Positions 7,733 to 18,239 of a DNA stretch of 64,000 nt are shown here, piece after piece. The notes below the pieces were generated by a model. The model was not told the DNA's origin and did not search any database. It saw nothing but the letters and a program-made list of their open reading frames with translations. A program made the position numbers and the translations under genes. Within the stretch, counting starts at the first letter, position 1; each line of letters begins with the position of its first letter. The DNA is from Nostoc sp. GT001 (GTDB lineage Bacteria; Cyanobacteriota; Cyanobacteriia; Cyanobacteriales; Nostocaceae), in assembly GCF_030382115.1 (NCBI RefSeq), contig NZ_JAUDRJ010000003.1:3547726-3611725 (forward strand), written 5' to 3'.

Positions 7733-10700
7733 TTAGCCATGATTTTGCCCTAGTAAATCTGCAATTGAGGTGAGTAATTCAGTTGGTTGTACTGGTTTGG
7801 CAATGTGTTTCTGAAAACCAGCCGCTAAAACCCGATCGCGATCGCTTTCTCCAGCATAGGCGGTAAGAGCGATCGCCGGAATTTCCCCGCCCTCCTCTTT
7901 GGGCATAGCTCTAAGCATCTTAATCAAGCTATAGCCATCTATTTCTGGCATTCCTAAATCACTGATTAATAAATTAGGTACAGCCTGTGCAATAAATTTA
8001 AGCGCCTCTTTTACCGATGCTGCGGCAGTTATCAACGCCCCATTCTGTTGTAGCAAGAAGTGCAGAAACTCCCGTGTGTCAACATCATCATCGACAATTA
8101 ATACCCGTAGTCCACGCAGAACTGAAGAGTTAAATTTCTCCCCTGCTCCTCCTGCTTTCTCTGCACCGTCACTCTCCTTCATCACGGGCAGTCTGACAGT
8201 AAAAACTGCTCCCTGTCCAATTCCTGGGCTAGCTGCTTTTACAGTCCCACCATGCAACTCTACTAAGTGACGAACTATTGCTAATCCCAGTCCCAGTCCG
8301 CCGAATGTCCTGGTTGTGCTGCTATCGGCTTGACGAAAATATTCAAATACGTGGGGTAGAAATTCAGGGGAAATACCTTGACCTGTATCTTTAACTTGAA
8401 TTAGTGCAGAGTGGAAAGTTAATTCACGACTCAATGATAAACTGATTTCCACTGAACCACGAGAGGGAGTAAACTTGACTGCGTTTGAGAGTAAATTCCC
8501 TACAACTTGCTGTAAGCGATTATAATCGCCTAACACTTTACCAACCTTGGGGTCAACCTGTACTTGAATCTGGATAGATTTAGTTTCGGCAAGTAACCGG
8601 ACTGTTTCTAATGCAGCATCAATTACAGCTACTAAGTTAACAGTGGCAAAAGTCAGGTTCAACTTACCGCGAATAATTCGGGAGACATCTAGCAACTCAT
8701 CAATTAATTGAATCTGCAATTGAGCATTTCTTTCGATGGTTTCTAAGGCACGACTTGTAGTCACTTCATCAAATTTGCGGCTTTTGAGTAGCGATGACCA
8801 CCCTAAAATCGGATTGAGGGGCGATCGCAATTCGTGGGAGAGAATAGCGAGAAATTCATCTTTATTCCGGTTTGCCTGTTTGAGTTCCTCTGCTTGTTGT
8901 CTAAGTGCCTTTTCTAATTGCTTCCTGGGGGTTAGGTCTAGAATAAAACAGATCCAAGATGCAGGATCTCTCTCCACCAAAGCACCACCAATTAGTATGG
9001 GAATGCGGGAACCATCCTTACGAATGTATTCTTTTTCAAAGGGAGTACATATCCCAACCGTTAAAAGTTGTTCTAGTCCCTGCCGATCAAGATCATGATA
9101 TTCAGGTGGGGTGATGTGTTTTCTGTATATCTTACCTGCTAAAAGCTCCTCTCGCGTATAACCCAGCATTTCTAAAAAAGCCTCGTTCGCCTCAGTAATG
9201 TAATCAGGAGTGGCGAACATAATGCCAATAATGTTGGAATCAACTAACCGCCTTAATTGAGTTTCGCGCTGGCGTAAATCATTTTCTACCTGTTTGCGTT
9301 GGGTAATATCCTGGGTAGTACCCATCATTCGTACTGGCTTACCCTCAGCATCATAAAAGACGCGACCTTTAGCAGCAATCCAATGAATACTACCATCAGA
9401 CCAAGGGATGCGGTATTCAATATCACACTCAACATTTTCCTCCACAGAGCGGGCGATCGCTTCCTGAATGTATTGGCGGTCTTCAGGATGTACACAGTTG
9501 AGAAAAATCTCAAAGTTGATTTCGGCTTCTGGGGACACTCCAAACAGTTGATAACATTTCTCTGTCCAAATTACCTCGTTAGTAGTGATATCCCAAAACC
9601 ACATACCCATTTCAGCGGCATTAGTGGCCAACCGAATCCGTTCTTCACTCTCGCGCAGATTTGTTTCAATTTTTTGACGTTCCCATAGAGCAGCTTGCTG
9701 TTCGGTAATATCAGTACTCGCACCAACTACCCTAACTACCTGACCATTTGCATCCCGGACAGCAAACCCCTGATCTACCACCCACAAATAGCGGCCATCC
9801 TGGTGACGCACTCGATATTCGATGCGATAACGGTTTCCATTGGCCATACTAGCCATGAATTGGTCGTTAATTCTTTGTTGGTCATCGGGATGGATGCGTT
9901 CTTGCCACCACTGGAAGGTAGGTTCCGTTTCTTGTTGGGTGTAGCCAAAAACCTGGGTTAGACCTTGAGTTCTTTCCACAGTATTTCTGCCAATCTCCCA
10001 GTCATAGATTAGGCAATTAACTGCCGCCGTTGCTAGCTCAAACCTTTCATTACTTTGCCGCAAGGAAATTTCTATGTGTCGTCGCTCTGTAATATCAAAA
10101 GCGATCCCCAAAAGATATTGCGGCAATCCATCAACAGTTCTGCTGTACACAGTGTCATAGCTACAAAACCAGCGCCACTCTCCATTAGCGTGTAGAATTC
10201 GGTATTCAAAGCTGAGAACTTCGCCCTGATGAGTAGAATTAAATTTTTCAAAATAGCTAGGGATTCGAGCCAAATCTTCAGGGTGTAGAAGTTGAGTAAA
10301 TAATTCCTTTCCCATTGCCTGGATTTCTGCTGGTGTGTAGCCCCAACCTTGAGCAATTTCGTAATTAACGTAAGCATTTCGCTGCTCAATTAGGTCATAA
10401 ATGTAGAGTATTCCCGGAAGAGTGCCAGCAATTTGTTGAAACAGACGTTGACTATCCCACAATGTCTGAAATTCATCTGCATCAACTTGTTGAGTATTTT
10501 GTTCACAACTACAGTCATCCTCAAACTGGGTGTGCTTAGATGCCGTAATATCCGAAAAAGTTGTCACGATCGCATACAGATTGCTTCCTTCAGTTTGAAA
10601 CAGAGGTTGGGAGGACAACAACAGCCAGACTAGCTCACCATTTGGCTTATAAAAGCCACACACTACATTTAAGCAAGGCTTACCTGTATTTTGAGTAACA

Positions 10701-10975
10701 CTCGTAGGGTGGATTTTATTGAGTAAGGGAGACCCATCTTCATGAATAAATTGCCACTTGGGATCGAGCAAATTTTGCCCCACAAGCTGTTCTGCGCTCA
10801 GTCCCAAAATGCGATCGCTAGCAGCATTACAAGCCTGGATAGTGCCATCAGCCAACTGAAGCACCATTCCTTCTTCTTGACTGGCGACTAGCGAAGATTT
10901 TGCCTTTTTACTAACTTGCCGATGCAGCAGCTTGTGATTAGCCAGCTGGTTGTGGAACTTTTCCGCGTCTGGCAT
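7733..10975 (-). CDS. Hybrid sensor histidine kinase with five PAS domains and a C-terminal receiver
   Basis: A 1080-residue cytosolic sensor without membrane segments. Five PAS/PAC units occupy about residues 30-150, 175-300, 305-430, 440-560 and 565-690 (each ends in DIT or DLT). The HisKA dimer domain has phospho-acceptor H714 (ILSHELRSPLNPIL); the ATPase has the N-box near N831 (NLLSNAVKF), DTGQGIS and GGLGLGLAIVRHL. The receiver (955-1075) has acidic VDDD and phospho-acceptor D1006 (SDLGMPEIDG). It autophosphorylates and passes the phosphate to its own receiver; the next partner is unknown, as no output regulator is adjacent. The PAS ligands cannot be inferred. Confidence 0.95.
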   Translation of the reverse strand: MPDAEKFHNQLANHKLLHRQVSKKAKSSLVASQEEGMVLQLADGTIQACNAASDRILGLSAEQLVGQNLLDPKWQFIHEDGSPLLNKIHPTSVTQNTGKPCLNVVCGFYKPNGELVWLLLSSQPLFQTEGSNLYAIVTTFSDITASKHTQFEDDCSCEQNTQQVDADEFQTLWDSQRLFQQIAGTLPGILYIYDLIEQRNAYVNYEIAQGWGYTPAEIQAMGKELFTQLLHPEDLARIPSYFEKFNSTHQGEVLSFEYRILHANGEWRWFCSYDTVYSRTVDGLPQYLLGIAFDITERRHIEISLRQSNERFELATAAVNCLIYDWEIGRNTVERTQGLTQVFGYTQQETEPTFQWWQERIHPDDQQRINDQFMASMANGNRYRIEYRVRHQDGRYLWVVDQGFAVRDANGQVVRVVGASTDITEQQAALWERQKIETNLRESEERIRLATNAAEMGMWFWDITTNEVIWTEKCYQLFGVSPEAEINFEIFLNCVHPEDRQYIQEAIARSVEENVECDIEYRIPWSDGSIHWIAAKGRVFYDAEGKPVRMMGTTQDITQRKQVENDLRQRETQLRRLVDSNIIGIMFATPDYITEANEAFLEMLGYTREELLAGKIYRKHITPPEYHDLDRQGLEQLLTVGICTPFEKEYIRKDGSRIPILIGGALVERDPASWICFILDLTPRKQLEKALRQQAEELKQANRNKDEFLAILSHELRSPLNPILGWSSLLKSRKFDEVTTSRALETIERNAQLQIQLIDELLDVSRIIRGKLNLTFATVNLVAVIDAALETVRLLAETKSIQIQVQVDPKVGKVLGDYNRLQQVVGNLLSNAVKFTPSRGSVEISLSLSRELTFHSALIQVKDTGQGISPEFLPHVFEYFRQADSSTTRTFGGLGLGLAIVRHLVELHGGTVKAASPGIGQGAVFTVRLPVMKESDGAEKAGGAGEKFNSSVLRGLRVLIVDDDVDTREFLHFLLQQNGALITAAASVKEALKFIAQAVPNLLISDLGMPEIDGYSLIKMLRAMPKEEGGEIPAIALTAYAGESDRDRVLAAGFQKHIAKPVQPTELLTSIADLLGQNHG

Positions 10976-11021
10976 TCTAAAAAGTTAAGTAATTTTAAAG
11001 TTAATCTCAGATTGAGCGGCT

Positions 11022-11248
11022 CATATTTACATAAATTTTAAAGCAATTTCTTCCAACTTGAGGTATTGAGCGGCGAAATAGTGCTGAGTGCTGAGTAACG
11101 ATTTCTGAGCACAAAAAGTAATATATCGCACTCAGTACTGACTCAACGCCCCGCTATCGCTAACAGCACTCTTAAATCTTATAGACTTAGGGAACTTACG
11201 CAGAAAATTAAACTCATTACTCATTACTCATTACTCATTACTCCTAAA
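11022..11248. repeat. Short tandem repeats upstream of the kinase / downstream of the permease
   Basis: This intergenic stretch holds a tandem gtgctgagtgctgagta at about 11083-11099 with an inverted partner (cactcagtactgactca) at about 11130-11146, and a run of ctcattact units at about 11211-11243. These are low-complexity short tandem repeats of the type scattered in heterocystous cyanobacteria; no gene is seen. Confidence 0.6.
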
Positions 11249-13198
11249 TCAACCCCCAACATGAATAGCAGGTCGTATGTGGGGATTCTTTTCAGCCCTA
11301 CGCAGTACTTCACGGGTAACTACAGCAATGTCACCTTCGCCAAACAAGATAAAACGCAATAGGTATTGTATGGGATTTCCCTCAGCCCAGCCGAAGTAAG
11401 CATGGGGAATCTTACCTGTTTGGTCGCGAATGTAAAGTAGTAAAGCTGCGATCGCATTCGGTACTGCTGCACTTTCAGCCCGGAGGATGCGATAGTCACC
11501 AACTTGTACCCCTTTGACTACGATCACATCCGCAAATTCCGAAGCATCGGATACATGAATTTCTAAAAACAGAATTGGATCGTTGGCTGGAATATGGTTG
11601 TCTTCGCGTACCTCTTTCTCTTTCATAAAATACTCTAGAACATCGCCTGTATTCAATCGATTTGCAATCAGTCGTATTGTTCCCTGGCTATCTTGGGCAA
11701 GGAATTGGCTAGCAAGTTCGTCAACTTCAATTCGCTCTGCTCGGAGTTCCGTTGAACGCCAAACACGAGAAACCAGCGAGGTAAAAATGATCGCACCGAT
11801 AAAGAACCCAGCAATCCTAATGCCTTCTGGTCTTTCGATGATATTGACAATGGTGGTATATAAAAATAACAGTGTAATGATGCCAAAAACGAGTCTGGCC
11901 CGCTTCTGTCTGTGGCGATGGGCTGACAAGGTTACAGCAAAGGCGGCTGAGGTAATTAACACCAGCACACCAGTTGCGTAAGCCCCACCTTGGGCTTCTA
12001 CACTTGCTTTGAAGATAATTGTGACAACAAAAGCGATCGCTGTGTAGACTAACACCAAAGGTCGCGTTGCCCGTGCCCAATTGGGTGCCATACCATAGCG
12101 CGGTAGGTAGCGAGGCACGATATTCAACAGCCCTGCCATTGCAGATGCACCTGCAAACCACAAAATAGAAATAGTACTTAAATCGTAAATTGTGCCAAAG
12201 CCATTGCCTAAATACAAATGTGCTAAATAAGCAAGGGCCCGTCCGTTGGCTTTGCCCCCCGATGCAAATTCTGCGGCTGGAATCAGTAGAGTGGTTATAA
12301 AGCTGGTGGTAAGCAGAAAGAAGCTCATAATCAGAGCAGCAGTGGTGAGCAGCTTGCGTGTATTCCGAATCCGCCCTTTGGGATGTTGCGGAGTGCTGTT
12401 ACTGCTACCTTTAACTAGAGGCATAACGGTAACACCAGTCTCAAAACCTGACAATCCCAGTGCGAGTTTGGGGAAGATGAGGAGAGCGATACCGATTAGG
12501 ATCAAAGGATTGGAATGGCGTGCAAAAAGTGCAGTTTGCCAGTTAGCGATCGCTTCTGTGTGAGTTAATATTTGGTACACACCGACACCAACGACAAGGA
12601 AGTTTAACAGCAGATAAGCTCCCACCAAAACTACTGCAATCCCAATGGCTTCTCGGAAACCTCTCAAGAAAACTGCACCTAGTAATGCAACTAATATCAG
12701 GGTAACTGCGATCGGCTGATTGTGAAGCCAAATTGGTGTCAGCGGATTTTCGATGATATGGGCTGTGGCATCAGCTGCTGACAAGGTAATGGTAATAATA
12801 AAGTCAGTTGCCACAAAGCCAAGTAAGCACAGTACAAGTAATTTGCCTTGCCACCAGGAAAGTAAACGCTCTAACATTGCGATCGACCCTTCACCATGAG
12901 GGCTTTCGGCAGCAATGCGCCGATAAATTGGCAACGCTCCAAAGAGCGTCAGCAAAACCAGAACCAGGGTAGCTATAGGAGAAAGAGCGCCAGCCGCTAG
13001 TGCTGCAATCCCTGGTTGATAGCCAAGGGTCGAGAAATAATCTACACCAGTCAAGCACATCACCTGCCACCAAGAATGCTGGCGATGTGGTTCTTCTTTC
13101 CGGTAAGGGCCTTCTTTCTCTCGTCGTTGGTCTTCTTCAAGCAACCAGTGGATTAACTGGCTACCGAGCCGTTTTGTTGAAACAATTGATTTAGCCAT
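11249..13198 (-). CDS. APC-superfamily amino acid/polyamine-type permease
   Basis: A 649-residue integral membrane protein. After a charged, Arg/Lys/Glu-rich N-terminus of about 45 residues come roughly 12 hydrophobic segments (about 50-480), including the first-helix pattern [20 protein letters not shown] expected for the broken helix 1 of APC-type carriers. The last 150 residues are soluble ([20 protein letters not shown] ...) and may be regulatory. Proteins of this kind are annotated only as APC-family permeases; the substrate is unknown. The ATG at 13198 is preferred over the TTG one codon upstream. No partner genes flank it. Confidence 0.85.
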   Translation of the reverse strand: MAKSIVSTKRLGSQLIHWLLEEDQRREKEGPYRKEEPHRQHSWWQVMCLTGVDYFSTLGYQPGIAALAAGALSPIATLVLVLLTLFGALPIYRRIAAESPHGEGSIAMLERLLSWWQGKLLVLCLLGFVATDFIITITLSAADATAHIIENPLTPIWLHNQPIAVTLILVALLGAVFLRGFREAIGIAVVLVGAYLLLNFLVVGVGVYQILTHTEAIANWQTALFARHSNPLILIGIALLIFPKLALGLSGFETGVTVMPLVKGSSNSTPQHPKGRIRNTRKLLTTAALIMSFFLLTTSFITTLLIPAAEFASGGKANGRALAYLAHLYLGNGFGTIYDLSTISILWFAGASAMAGLLNIVPRYLPRYGMAPNWARATRPLVLVYTAIAFVVTIIFKASVEAQGGAYATGVLVLITSAAFAVTLSAHRHRQKRARLVFGIITLLFLYTTIVNIIERPEGIRIAGFFIGAIIFTSLVSRVWRSTELRAERIEVDELASQFLAQDSQGTIRLIANRLNTGDVLEYFMKEKEVREDNHIPANDPILFLEIHVSDASEFADVIVVKGVQVGDYRILRAESAAVPNAIAALLLYIRDQTGKIPHAYFGWAEGNPIQYLLRFILFGEGDIAVVTREVLRRAEKNPHIRPAIHVGG

Positions 13199-13697
13199 CA
13201 AATACGGTTGTGTTGCAAAAGTCGGCTTTGTGATTTTTTTAAGCCTTCGTGGTTTATTAAAATTTTTAACTACAAAGGCATAGCACTATTATTGTATGTT
13301 AAGCATCCTGTCCGATTTACAAAATATATAGTAGCTGTTCGTAGTGGTCTACCATATCAAGAAAGGTTGCAGGTTTTGGTATAGGAATAATCAATACTGC
13401 AACCGTATATTTTGGGATTAACGCTTTTGCACTCTTAGCACCTTTAAGCTGTAGAAATTCAAAAAAAATGATGCTGCTAAACGAGGCATGTACGCAATTA
13501 ACAAATCAGCCCTAAAACAAAAGTCACTTTTAGTTATATGATGTTTGTATAACTATTAATCTATTACTCTGTTTGTGTAGCCGCAAACTTGAGTTTGATG
13601 GAATTATGGACATATAGTCGTACACAATATACAGTCAATCTGTTCGATAGGTTCCTAGCAATATGCGAACCCATCTGCACCAACTACACTAATTCAG
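13199..13697. other. Intergenic region between the permease and the Rpn-type gene
   Basis: These 499 bases separate two divergently transcribed genes and must hold both promoters. The composition is AT-rich with no ORF, no RNA-like structure that I recognise and no tandem repeat. Confidence 0.5.
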
Positions 13698-14555
13698 ATG
13701 TTTGACAATATCTGCAAATTCTTAGTTGAGAACTTCTCCAGTGATTTCGCTACATGGTTATTAGGCGAATCTATTAATTTAACAGAACTAAGTCCAAAAG
13801 AATTATCTCTCGAACCCATTCGGGCTGATGCTCTAATTCTGTTGCAGTCGGAGCAAAGCATATTGCATTTGGAATTTCAAACCCAAGTCGATGCGGAAAT
13901 TCCTTTTCGGATGATTGACTATCGATTGCGAGTATATCGCCGCTTTCCAGACAAAGCAATGCATCAAGTCGTAATTTACCTCAAGCAGACAAATTCAAAT
14001 TTGGTGCAACAAAATACATTTACAATTGCTGGGACACGACATGAATTTGCAGTTATCAGACTTTGGGAACAACCGACAGCAGTATTTTTGAGAACACCTG
14101 GACTTTTACCATTGGCTGTGTTAAGCAGTACAATTGATCCAGAAGTTATACTTAATGAAGTGGCACGGGAAATTAACGGTATTACAGAATTAAGAGCTCA
14201 AAGTAATATTGCTGCTTCTACAGCCATTTTAGCTGGTTTAGTATTAGATAAAGAGGTGATTAAACGAGTTTTGAGGTCAGATATTATGCGCGAGTCAGCG
14301 ATTTATCAAGACATTCTACAAGAAGGCAAGGCTGAAGGTAAGGCTGAAGGTAGGGCTGAAGGTAGGGCTGAAGGTAAGGCTGAAGGCAAGGCTGAAGGTA
14401 AGGCTGAAGGTAAGGCTGAAGGTAAGGCTGAAGCGTTACTCGAAGTGGCAAGAAATCTATTTAGTACTGGTATGCCATTAGAACAGATAGGCAGAGTCAC
14501 AGGGTTATCAATTGAGCAGTTACAGTATTTACAGGCAAGTGAGTCCAATCAATAA
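13698..14555 (+). CDS. Rpn-family (PD-(D/E)xK) recombination-promoting nuclease / putative transposase
   Basis: A 285-residue protein of the Rpn/DUF4351-like group, whose characterised members are DNA endonucleases that raise recombination. The nuclease core shows D44 (RADALILL) and E59-F-Q61 (HLEFQTQ), the QxxxY-like segment PFRMIDYRLRVYRR, and VVIYLKQ. Residues about 211-247 are a highly charged (G-K/R-A-E)n repeat, encoded by nine 12-bp units, followed by a C-terminal helical segment (MPLEQIGRVTGLSIEQLQYL) typical of the family. Such genes are numerous and mobile in cyanobacteria. Start is the ATG at 13698. A hairpin lies just after the stop. Confidence 0.88.
   Translation: MFDNICKFLVENFSSDFATWLLGESINLTELSPKELSLEPIRADALILLQSEQSILHLEFQTQVDAEIPFRMIDYRLRVYRRFPDKAMHQVVIYLKQTNSNLVQQNTFTIAGTRHEFAVIRLWEQPTAVFLRTPGLLPLAVLSSTIDPEVILNEVAREINGITELRAQSNIAASTAILAGLVLDKEVIKRVLRSDIMRESAIYQDILQEGKAEGKAEGRAEGRAEGKAEGKAEGKAEGKAEGKAEALLEVARNLFSTGMPLEQIGRVTGLSIEQLQYLQASESNQ
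14328..14435 (+). repeat. 12-bp tandem repeat (9 units) inside the Rpn-type gene
   Basis: Nine units of aaggctgaaggt with few changes (third and fourth begin agg; the fifth ends in c; the last is incomplete). Because the unit is four codons, copy-number change keeps the frame and only varies the length of the KAEG linker. Confidence 0.9.
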
Positions 14556-14556
14556 A

Positions 14557-14585
14557 TAATCGGTGCAGTTAACCTGCACCGATTA
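14557..14585. terminator. Perfect hairpin between convergent genes, likely bidirectional terminator
   Basis: A 12-bp perfect stem (taatcggtgcag / ctgcaccgatta) with a 5-nt loop begins 2 bp past the Rpn-type stop and precedes the convergent PIN/TRAM gene end. It lacks a clear T-run on either side. Confidence 0.55.
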
Positions 14586-14622
14586 CCAAGTATCACTCGA
14601 ATTGAACAAACATCCCATTGTT

Positions 14623-15699
14623 TCACGCCAATGCTGAAGCTTGGGGTTTGGCAAAAATCATTCTTCCTGCTGTAGTTTGTAAAGCACTGGTAACTACTAC
14701 TCGTAGTTCACCACCCACATAACTGCTACCTTCTTCAACAACTACCATTGTGCCGTCATCTAGGTAGCCAATGCCTTGACTGGGTTCTTTGCCTTCCTTG
14801 AGAATTTTTAAATCCAGGTTGTCGCCAGGTAAATAACTGGGACGGACGGCATTCACTAAATCATTCACATTCAAAACAGGTACTTTCTGAACACTGGCAA
14901 CTTTAGACAAGTTGTAGTCGTTGGTTAGCAATGTACCGCTGATTTCTTGGGCAAAGCGTACTAACTTCGCATCCACTGTGGGAATATCTTCGTAGTCAAC
15001 TGTATTAATCAGGATGCGATCAGGATAATCTTCCTTGATACGGTTGAGAATTTCTAGTCCTCTCCTTCCCCGTACCCGCTTTTGATCTTTGCTAGCATCC
15101 GCTACTTGTTGGAGTTCTTGCAAGACAAATTGCGGTACGAGAATTTGCCCTTCCAGAAACCCTGTTTCTAGTAAGGCTTCAATACGGCCATCAATAATAC
15201 AGCTAGTATCTAGAACTTTGGTATTGGCTGGTTTTAATGTTCCTTCCACTACCATCGATTCAACAGTGTTGGGATTAATGAATCGCAATAAGCCTCGCCC
15301 GTGGGTATCTGCCAAATTCATGCCAGTGACGGAGAGGATAATACTACCAACAACTGCCACCAATGGCTTAATAAATCCAAAATCCGCCGGGATAGGGAGC
15401 AAAAATAATGGGGCTAGCATCAGGTTGGCTAGTAATAGCCCAATCACTAAGCCGATCGCACGAGTTAAAATCACTTCTAGAGGCATTTCTTTGACTTGTG
15501 ATTCTAGGCGACGATATGTCGTCTGGAAACTCAGCCCGATCGCACCACCAATAATAGCGGCAAAGACGGCAACAACTAAGCGTAGAGCTTCTAGATTCGT
15601 TACCTGATCTAGTGCCCCATTGGGTAGTAGTTCAATGCTGTAGAACCCTATTCCCGACGCTGCTAGGATAAATGAGAAAATAATAATGGCGTCAAGCAT
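14623..15699 (-). CDS. PIN/TRAM-domain membrane protein (YacL-like)
   Basis: About 358 residues. Four hydrophobic segments fill the first 130 residues, then a PIN-type RNase fold begins at VLDTSCIIDGRI, with further acidic positions in LVPQFVLQELQQVAD, VRGRRGLEILNRI and LLTNDYNLSKVA, and a TRAM domain closes the protein (QGIGYLDDGTMVVVE ...). This order is that of Bacillus YacL-like proteins, predicted to be membrane-attached nucleases or RNA binders; no substrate is established. The ATG at 15699 is chosen because the frame upstream can only begin at TTG (15720) and the membrane segment starts right after the ATG. Confidence 0.9.
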   Translation of the reverse strand: MLDAIIIFSFILAASGIGFYSIELLPNGALDQVTNLEALRLVVAVFAAIIGGAIGLSFQTTYRRLESQVKEMPLEVILTRAIGLVIGLLLANLMLAPLFLLPIPADFGFIKPLVAVVGSIILSVTGMNLADTHGRGLLRFINPNTVESMVVEGTLKPANTKVLDTSCIIDGRIEALLETGFLEGQILVPQFVLQELQQVADASKDQKRVRGRRGLEILNRIKEDYPDRILINTVDYEDIPTVDAKLVRFAQEISGTLLTNDYNLSKVASVQKVPVLNVNDLVNAVRPSYLPGDNLDLKILKEGKEPSQGIGYLDDGTMVVVEEGSSYVGGELRVVVTSALQTTAGRMIFAKPQASALA

Positions 15700-16159
15700 G
15701 GTTGTCTTGTTTTCCTGCAACTGTGTTAACCGATAAAGTTAAGTATTTTTTATTTCATCGGTAAGATAAACTAATCAATATTGACTTACACTAAGGGTTT
15801 AGGCTGACAATATCTGCAATTATTATAACCAAAGGCTTTTATCTTAATATTTTTCATTGTTTTGTTGTAAAACGACAAAAACTTGTAAATAAACTAATTA
15901 TTTTGTAAGAATTCAGAAGTCAGAATTCAGAATCCAGAAGTCAGAATTAAGAAGACCTTGATACCCAGACTTAATAATTTTAATAAAATCAAGAAGTTAT
16001 TACACGCTTGATTTTACAATTATTCTGGCTCCTGAATCACTTCTCCTATCGGAGACGCTGCGCGAACGACTACGCTCAGTGACCACCTGACTCCTGAATT
16101 CTTCCCTCATTTTCATTGTCTCTAATTCGCAGTTGGGTTAACTTAAAAATTTTCTCAAA
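15700..16159. other. Non-coding region with short tandem repeats, upstream of hemW
   Basis: At 15908-15953 there is a degenerate tandem repeat built on gaattcagaagtca; an inverse-type fragment (tcctgaatcac ... ctgactcctgaattc) is at 16030-16101, with a ggagacgctgcgcgaacgac palindromic element between. These are dispersed repeats seen also near 23800 and 46915. No gene is visible. Confidence 0.55.
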
Positions 16160-17341
16160 ATGAGTAAAAAATTTAGTATTTCTGGAATTGCGAGTTCTGC
16201 TTATGTGCATATTCCCTTTTGCAGACGGCGGTGTTTTTATTGTGATTTCCCGGTGTCTGTTGTGGGCGATCGCTTGCGGGGCGAAACATCTGGTACTATC
16301 TGCCAATATGTTGAGGTGCTATGTCAAGAAATTGCCATGACACCAGCATTTGGTCAACCTCTGAAGACAATTTTCTTCGGTGGTGGTACTCCTTCGTTGC
16401 TCTCAATAGAGCAGCTACAACGGATAGTAACAGAACTAGAGAAGCATTTTGGGATTGCGTCTGGGGCAGAGATTTCTATGGAAATTGACCCAGGTACCTT
16501 TGATTTAGCCCACATAGCAGGCTATCGCAGTGCAGGCGTGAACCGGGTAAGTTTGGGCGTACAAGCCTTTCAAGAAGAATTATTACAAAGGGCGGGGCGA
16601 TCGCACTCAGTTGAAGATATTTTTGCAGCTGTGGAACTAATCCACCAAGTCGAGATTCCCGTATTTAGCTTAGACTTAATTTCTGGGTTGCCGCATCAGT
16701 CTTTGGATCAATGGCAATATTCCCTAGAAAAAGCCGTAGCAATAACACCCACTCACATTTCCATTTACGATCTCACTATTGAACCAGGTACAGCCTTTGG
16801 TCGTTACTACAAACCTGGTGATACTCCTTTACCCACTGATGAAGCCACAGTCAAAATGTACCAGATGGGGCAGCAGGTTTTAACTAGTGCAGGTTATGAG
16901 CATTATGAAATTTCCAATTATGCTCAACCTGGCCATCAATGTCGGCATAATCGAGTGTATTGGGAAAACCGCCCTTATTATGGCTTTGGTATGGGTGCGG
17001 CGAGTTATGTTGAGGGGAAACGCTTCACTCGTCCGCGCAAAACTAAGGAGTATTACCAATGGGTACAAGCTGGCGGTGTAATTGATTGTGATGTAACTCC
17101 CCCAAAGGAAGTATTGTTAGAAACGTTAATGTTGGGGTTGCGTTTGGCAGAGGGTTTGAGTTTGGCGACGTTGGTAGAGGCGTTTGGCGAAGCGAAGGTG
17201 GAGGAGATTTGTCGGTGTTTGCAATTGTATTTTGAAAAAGGTTGGGTAGAAATTACAGAGGGAAGATTGCGTTTGATTGATCCCCAAGGGTTTTTGTTTT
17301 CTAATGTGGTATTGGCGGAATTGTTTGAGAAATTGGGGTGA
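16160..17341 (+). CDS. hemW: Radical SAM heme chaperone HemW-like protein
   Basis: A 393-residue member of the HemN/HemW radical SAM group. The 4Fe-4S motif is CRRRCFYC (C21, C25, C28) inside YVHIPFCRRRCFYCDF, followed by the SAM-binding FFGGGTPSLL, the EIDPGTFD strand and GVNRVSLGVQAF. It lacks the extra N-terminal Cys and tip of true HemN oxygen-independent coproporphyrinogen oxidase, so the heme-chaperone assignment (insertion of heme into respiratory or other proteins) is favoured. Its stop is 10 bp before galU on the same strand; co-transcription is likely, although no functional link is obvious. Confidence 0.9.
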   Translation: MSKKFSISGIASSAYVHIPFCRRRCFYCDFPVSVVGDRLRGETSGTICQYVEVLCQEIAMTPAFGQPLKTIFFGGGTPSLLSIEQLQRIVTELEKHFGIASGAEISMEIDPGTFDLAHIAGYRSAGVNRVSLGVQAFQEELLQRAGRSHSVEDIFAAVELIHQVEIPVFSLDLISGLPHQSLDQWQYSLEKAVAITPTHISIYDLTIEPGTAFGRYYKPGDTPLPTDEATVKMYQMGQQVLTSAGYEHYEISNYAQPGHQCRHNRVYWENRPYYGFGMGAASYVEGKRFTRPRKTKEYYQWVQAGGVIDCDVTPPKEVLLETLMLGLRLAEGLSLATLVEAFGEAKVEEICRCLQLYFEKGWVEITEGRLRLIDPQGFLFSNVVLAELFEKLG

Positions 17342-17351
17342 GGAATTGTTT

Positions 17352-18239
17352 ATGCAAAAAAATAAAGTTAGAAAAGCTGTGATTCCGGTAGCTGGTTTCG
17401 GTACTCGTTTGTTTCCAGCTACTAAAGTTGTCAAAAAAGAACTTTTCCCGATTATCGATCGAGATGGTAGGGCAAAACCTGTGATTCTCGCAATTATTGA
17501 AGAGGCAATTAGTGCTGGAATTACAGAAGTAGGAATTGTGGTGCAGCCAGATGACAAAGAAATATTTGCAGATTTCTTGAAAAACCCACCCAAAAAAGAA
17601 CTTTTAGAAAAACTTTCACCACAAAATCAAGAATACAGCCGATATCTCGAAGATTTAGGTAGCAGAATTACCATTTTGTTACAAGAGGAACAATTAGGCT
17701 ATGGTCATGCGGTATTTTGTGCCAAGGATTGGGTACAAAATGAGCCATTTTTGCTGATGTTGGGCGACCACATTTATGCATCTGATATTGAAAAATCTTG
17801 TACTAGTCAAGTTTTAGATGTTTACGAACAAGTTAATCAAAACGTTATTGGCTTAACTACAATGCCAGCAGAAATTATTCATAAAGCTGGATGTATAACA
17901 GGAGTTTGGCAAGATTTAAACTCGATTTTGTCAGTTACACAACTCTATGAAAAACCGACTATAGAGTATGCAAAACAGCATTTACGTGTAGAGGGAATGT
18001 CAGAAAATGATTTTTTAGGTATATTTGGCTTATATTTACTAACGCCGAAAATTTTTGACTTTCTAGCAGAACATATCAACCAAAATTTCCGAGAACGAGG
18101 TGAATTTCAGTTAACATCTTGTCTAGAAAAATTGCGTCAAAAAGAGGGAATGACAGGATATGTTGTAAAAGGCAAGTGTTTTGATACCGGTTTGCCAGAT
18201 GCTTATCGTCAGACAATGATTGATTTTAGAAAAATATAG
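17352..18239 (+). CDS. galU: UTP-glucose-1-phosphate uridylyltransferase (GalU-type nucleotidyltransferase)
   Basis: A 295-residue nucleotidyltransferase that would make UDP-glucose for glycolipids and exopolysaccharide. The N-terminal loop AVIPVAGFGTRLFPATK binds the nucleotide; EEQLGYGHAVFCAKDW and LMLGDHIYA hold the metal/uridine region; FDTGLPDAYRQTM matches the GalU end. The loop reads TKVVKKELFPIIDRDGRAKP rather than TKAIPKEMLPIVDKP of classical GalU, so this is a divergent subfamily and the sugar may differ. I chose the ATG at 17352, 10 bp after hemW, because the alternative start inside hemW adds 25 residues in front of the conserved KAVIPVAG; a gaggaa ribosome site precedes it. Confidence 0.85.
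   Translation: MQKNKVRKAVIPVAGFGTRLFPATKVVKKELFPIIDRDGRAKPVILAIIEEAISAGITEVGIVVQPDDKEIFADFLKNPPKKELLEKLSPQNQEYSRYLEDLGSRITILLQEEQLGYGHAVFCAKDWVQNEPFLLMLGDHIYASDIEKSCTSQVLDVYEQVNQNVIGLTTMPAEIIHKAGCITGVWQDLNSILSVTQLYEKPTIEYAKQHLRVEGMSENDFLGIFGLYLLTPKIFDFLAEHINQNFRERGEFQLTSCLEKLRQKEGMTGYVVKGKCFDTGLPDAYRQTMIDFRKI

Noticed and set aside
17277..17351. Longer galU start inside hemW
   Set aside because: It would add 25 residues in front of the conserved N-terminus; the ATG at 17352 has a ribosome site and a normal spacing.
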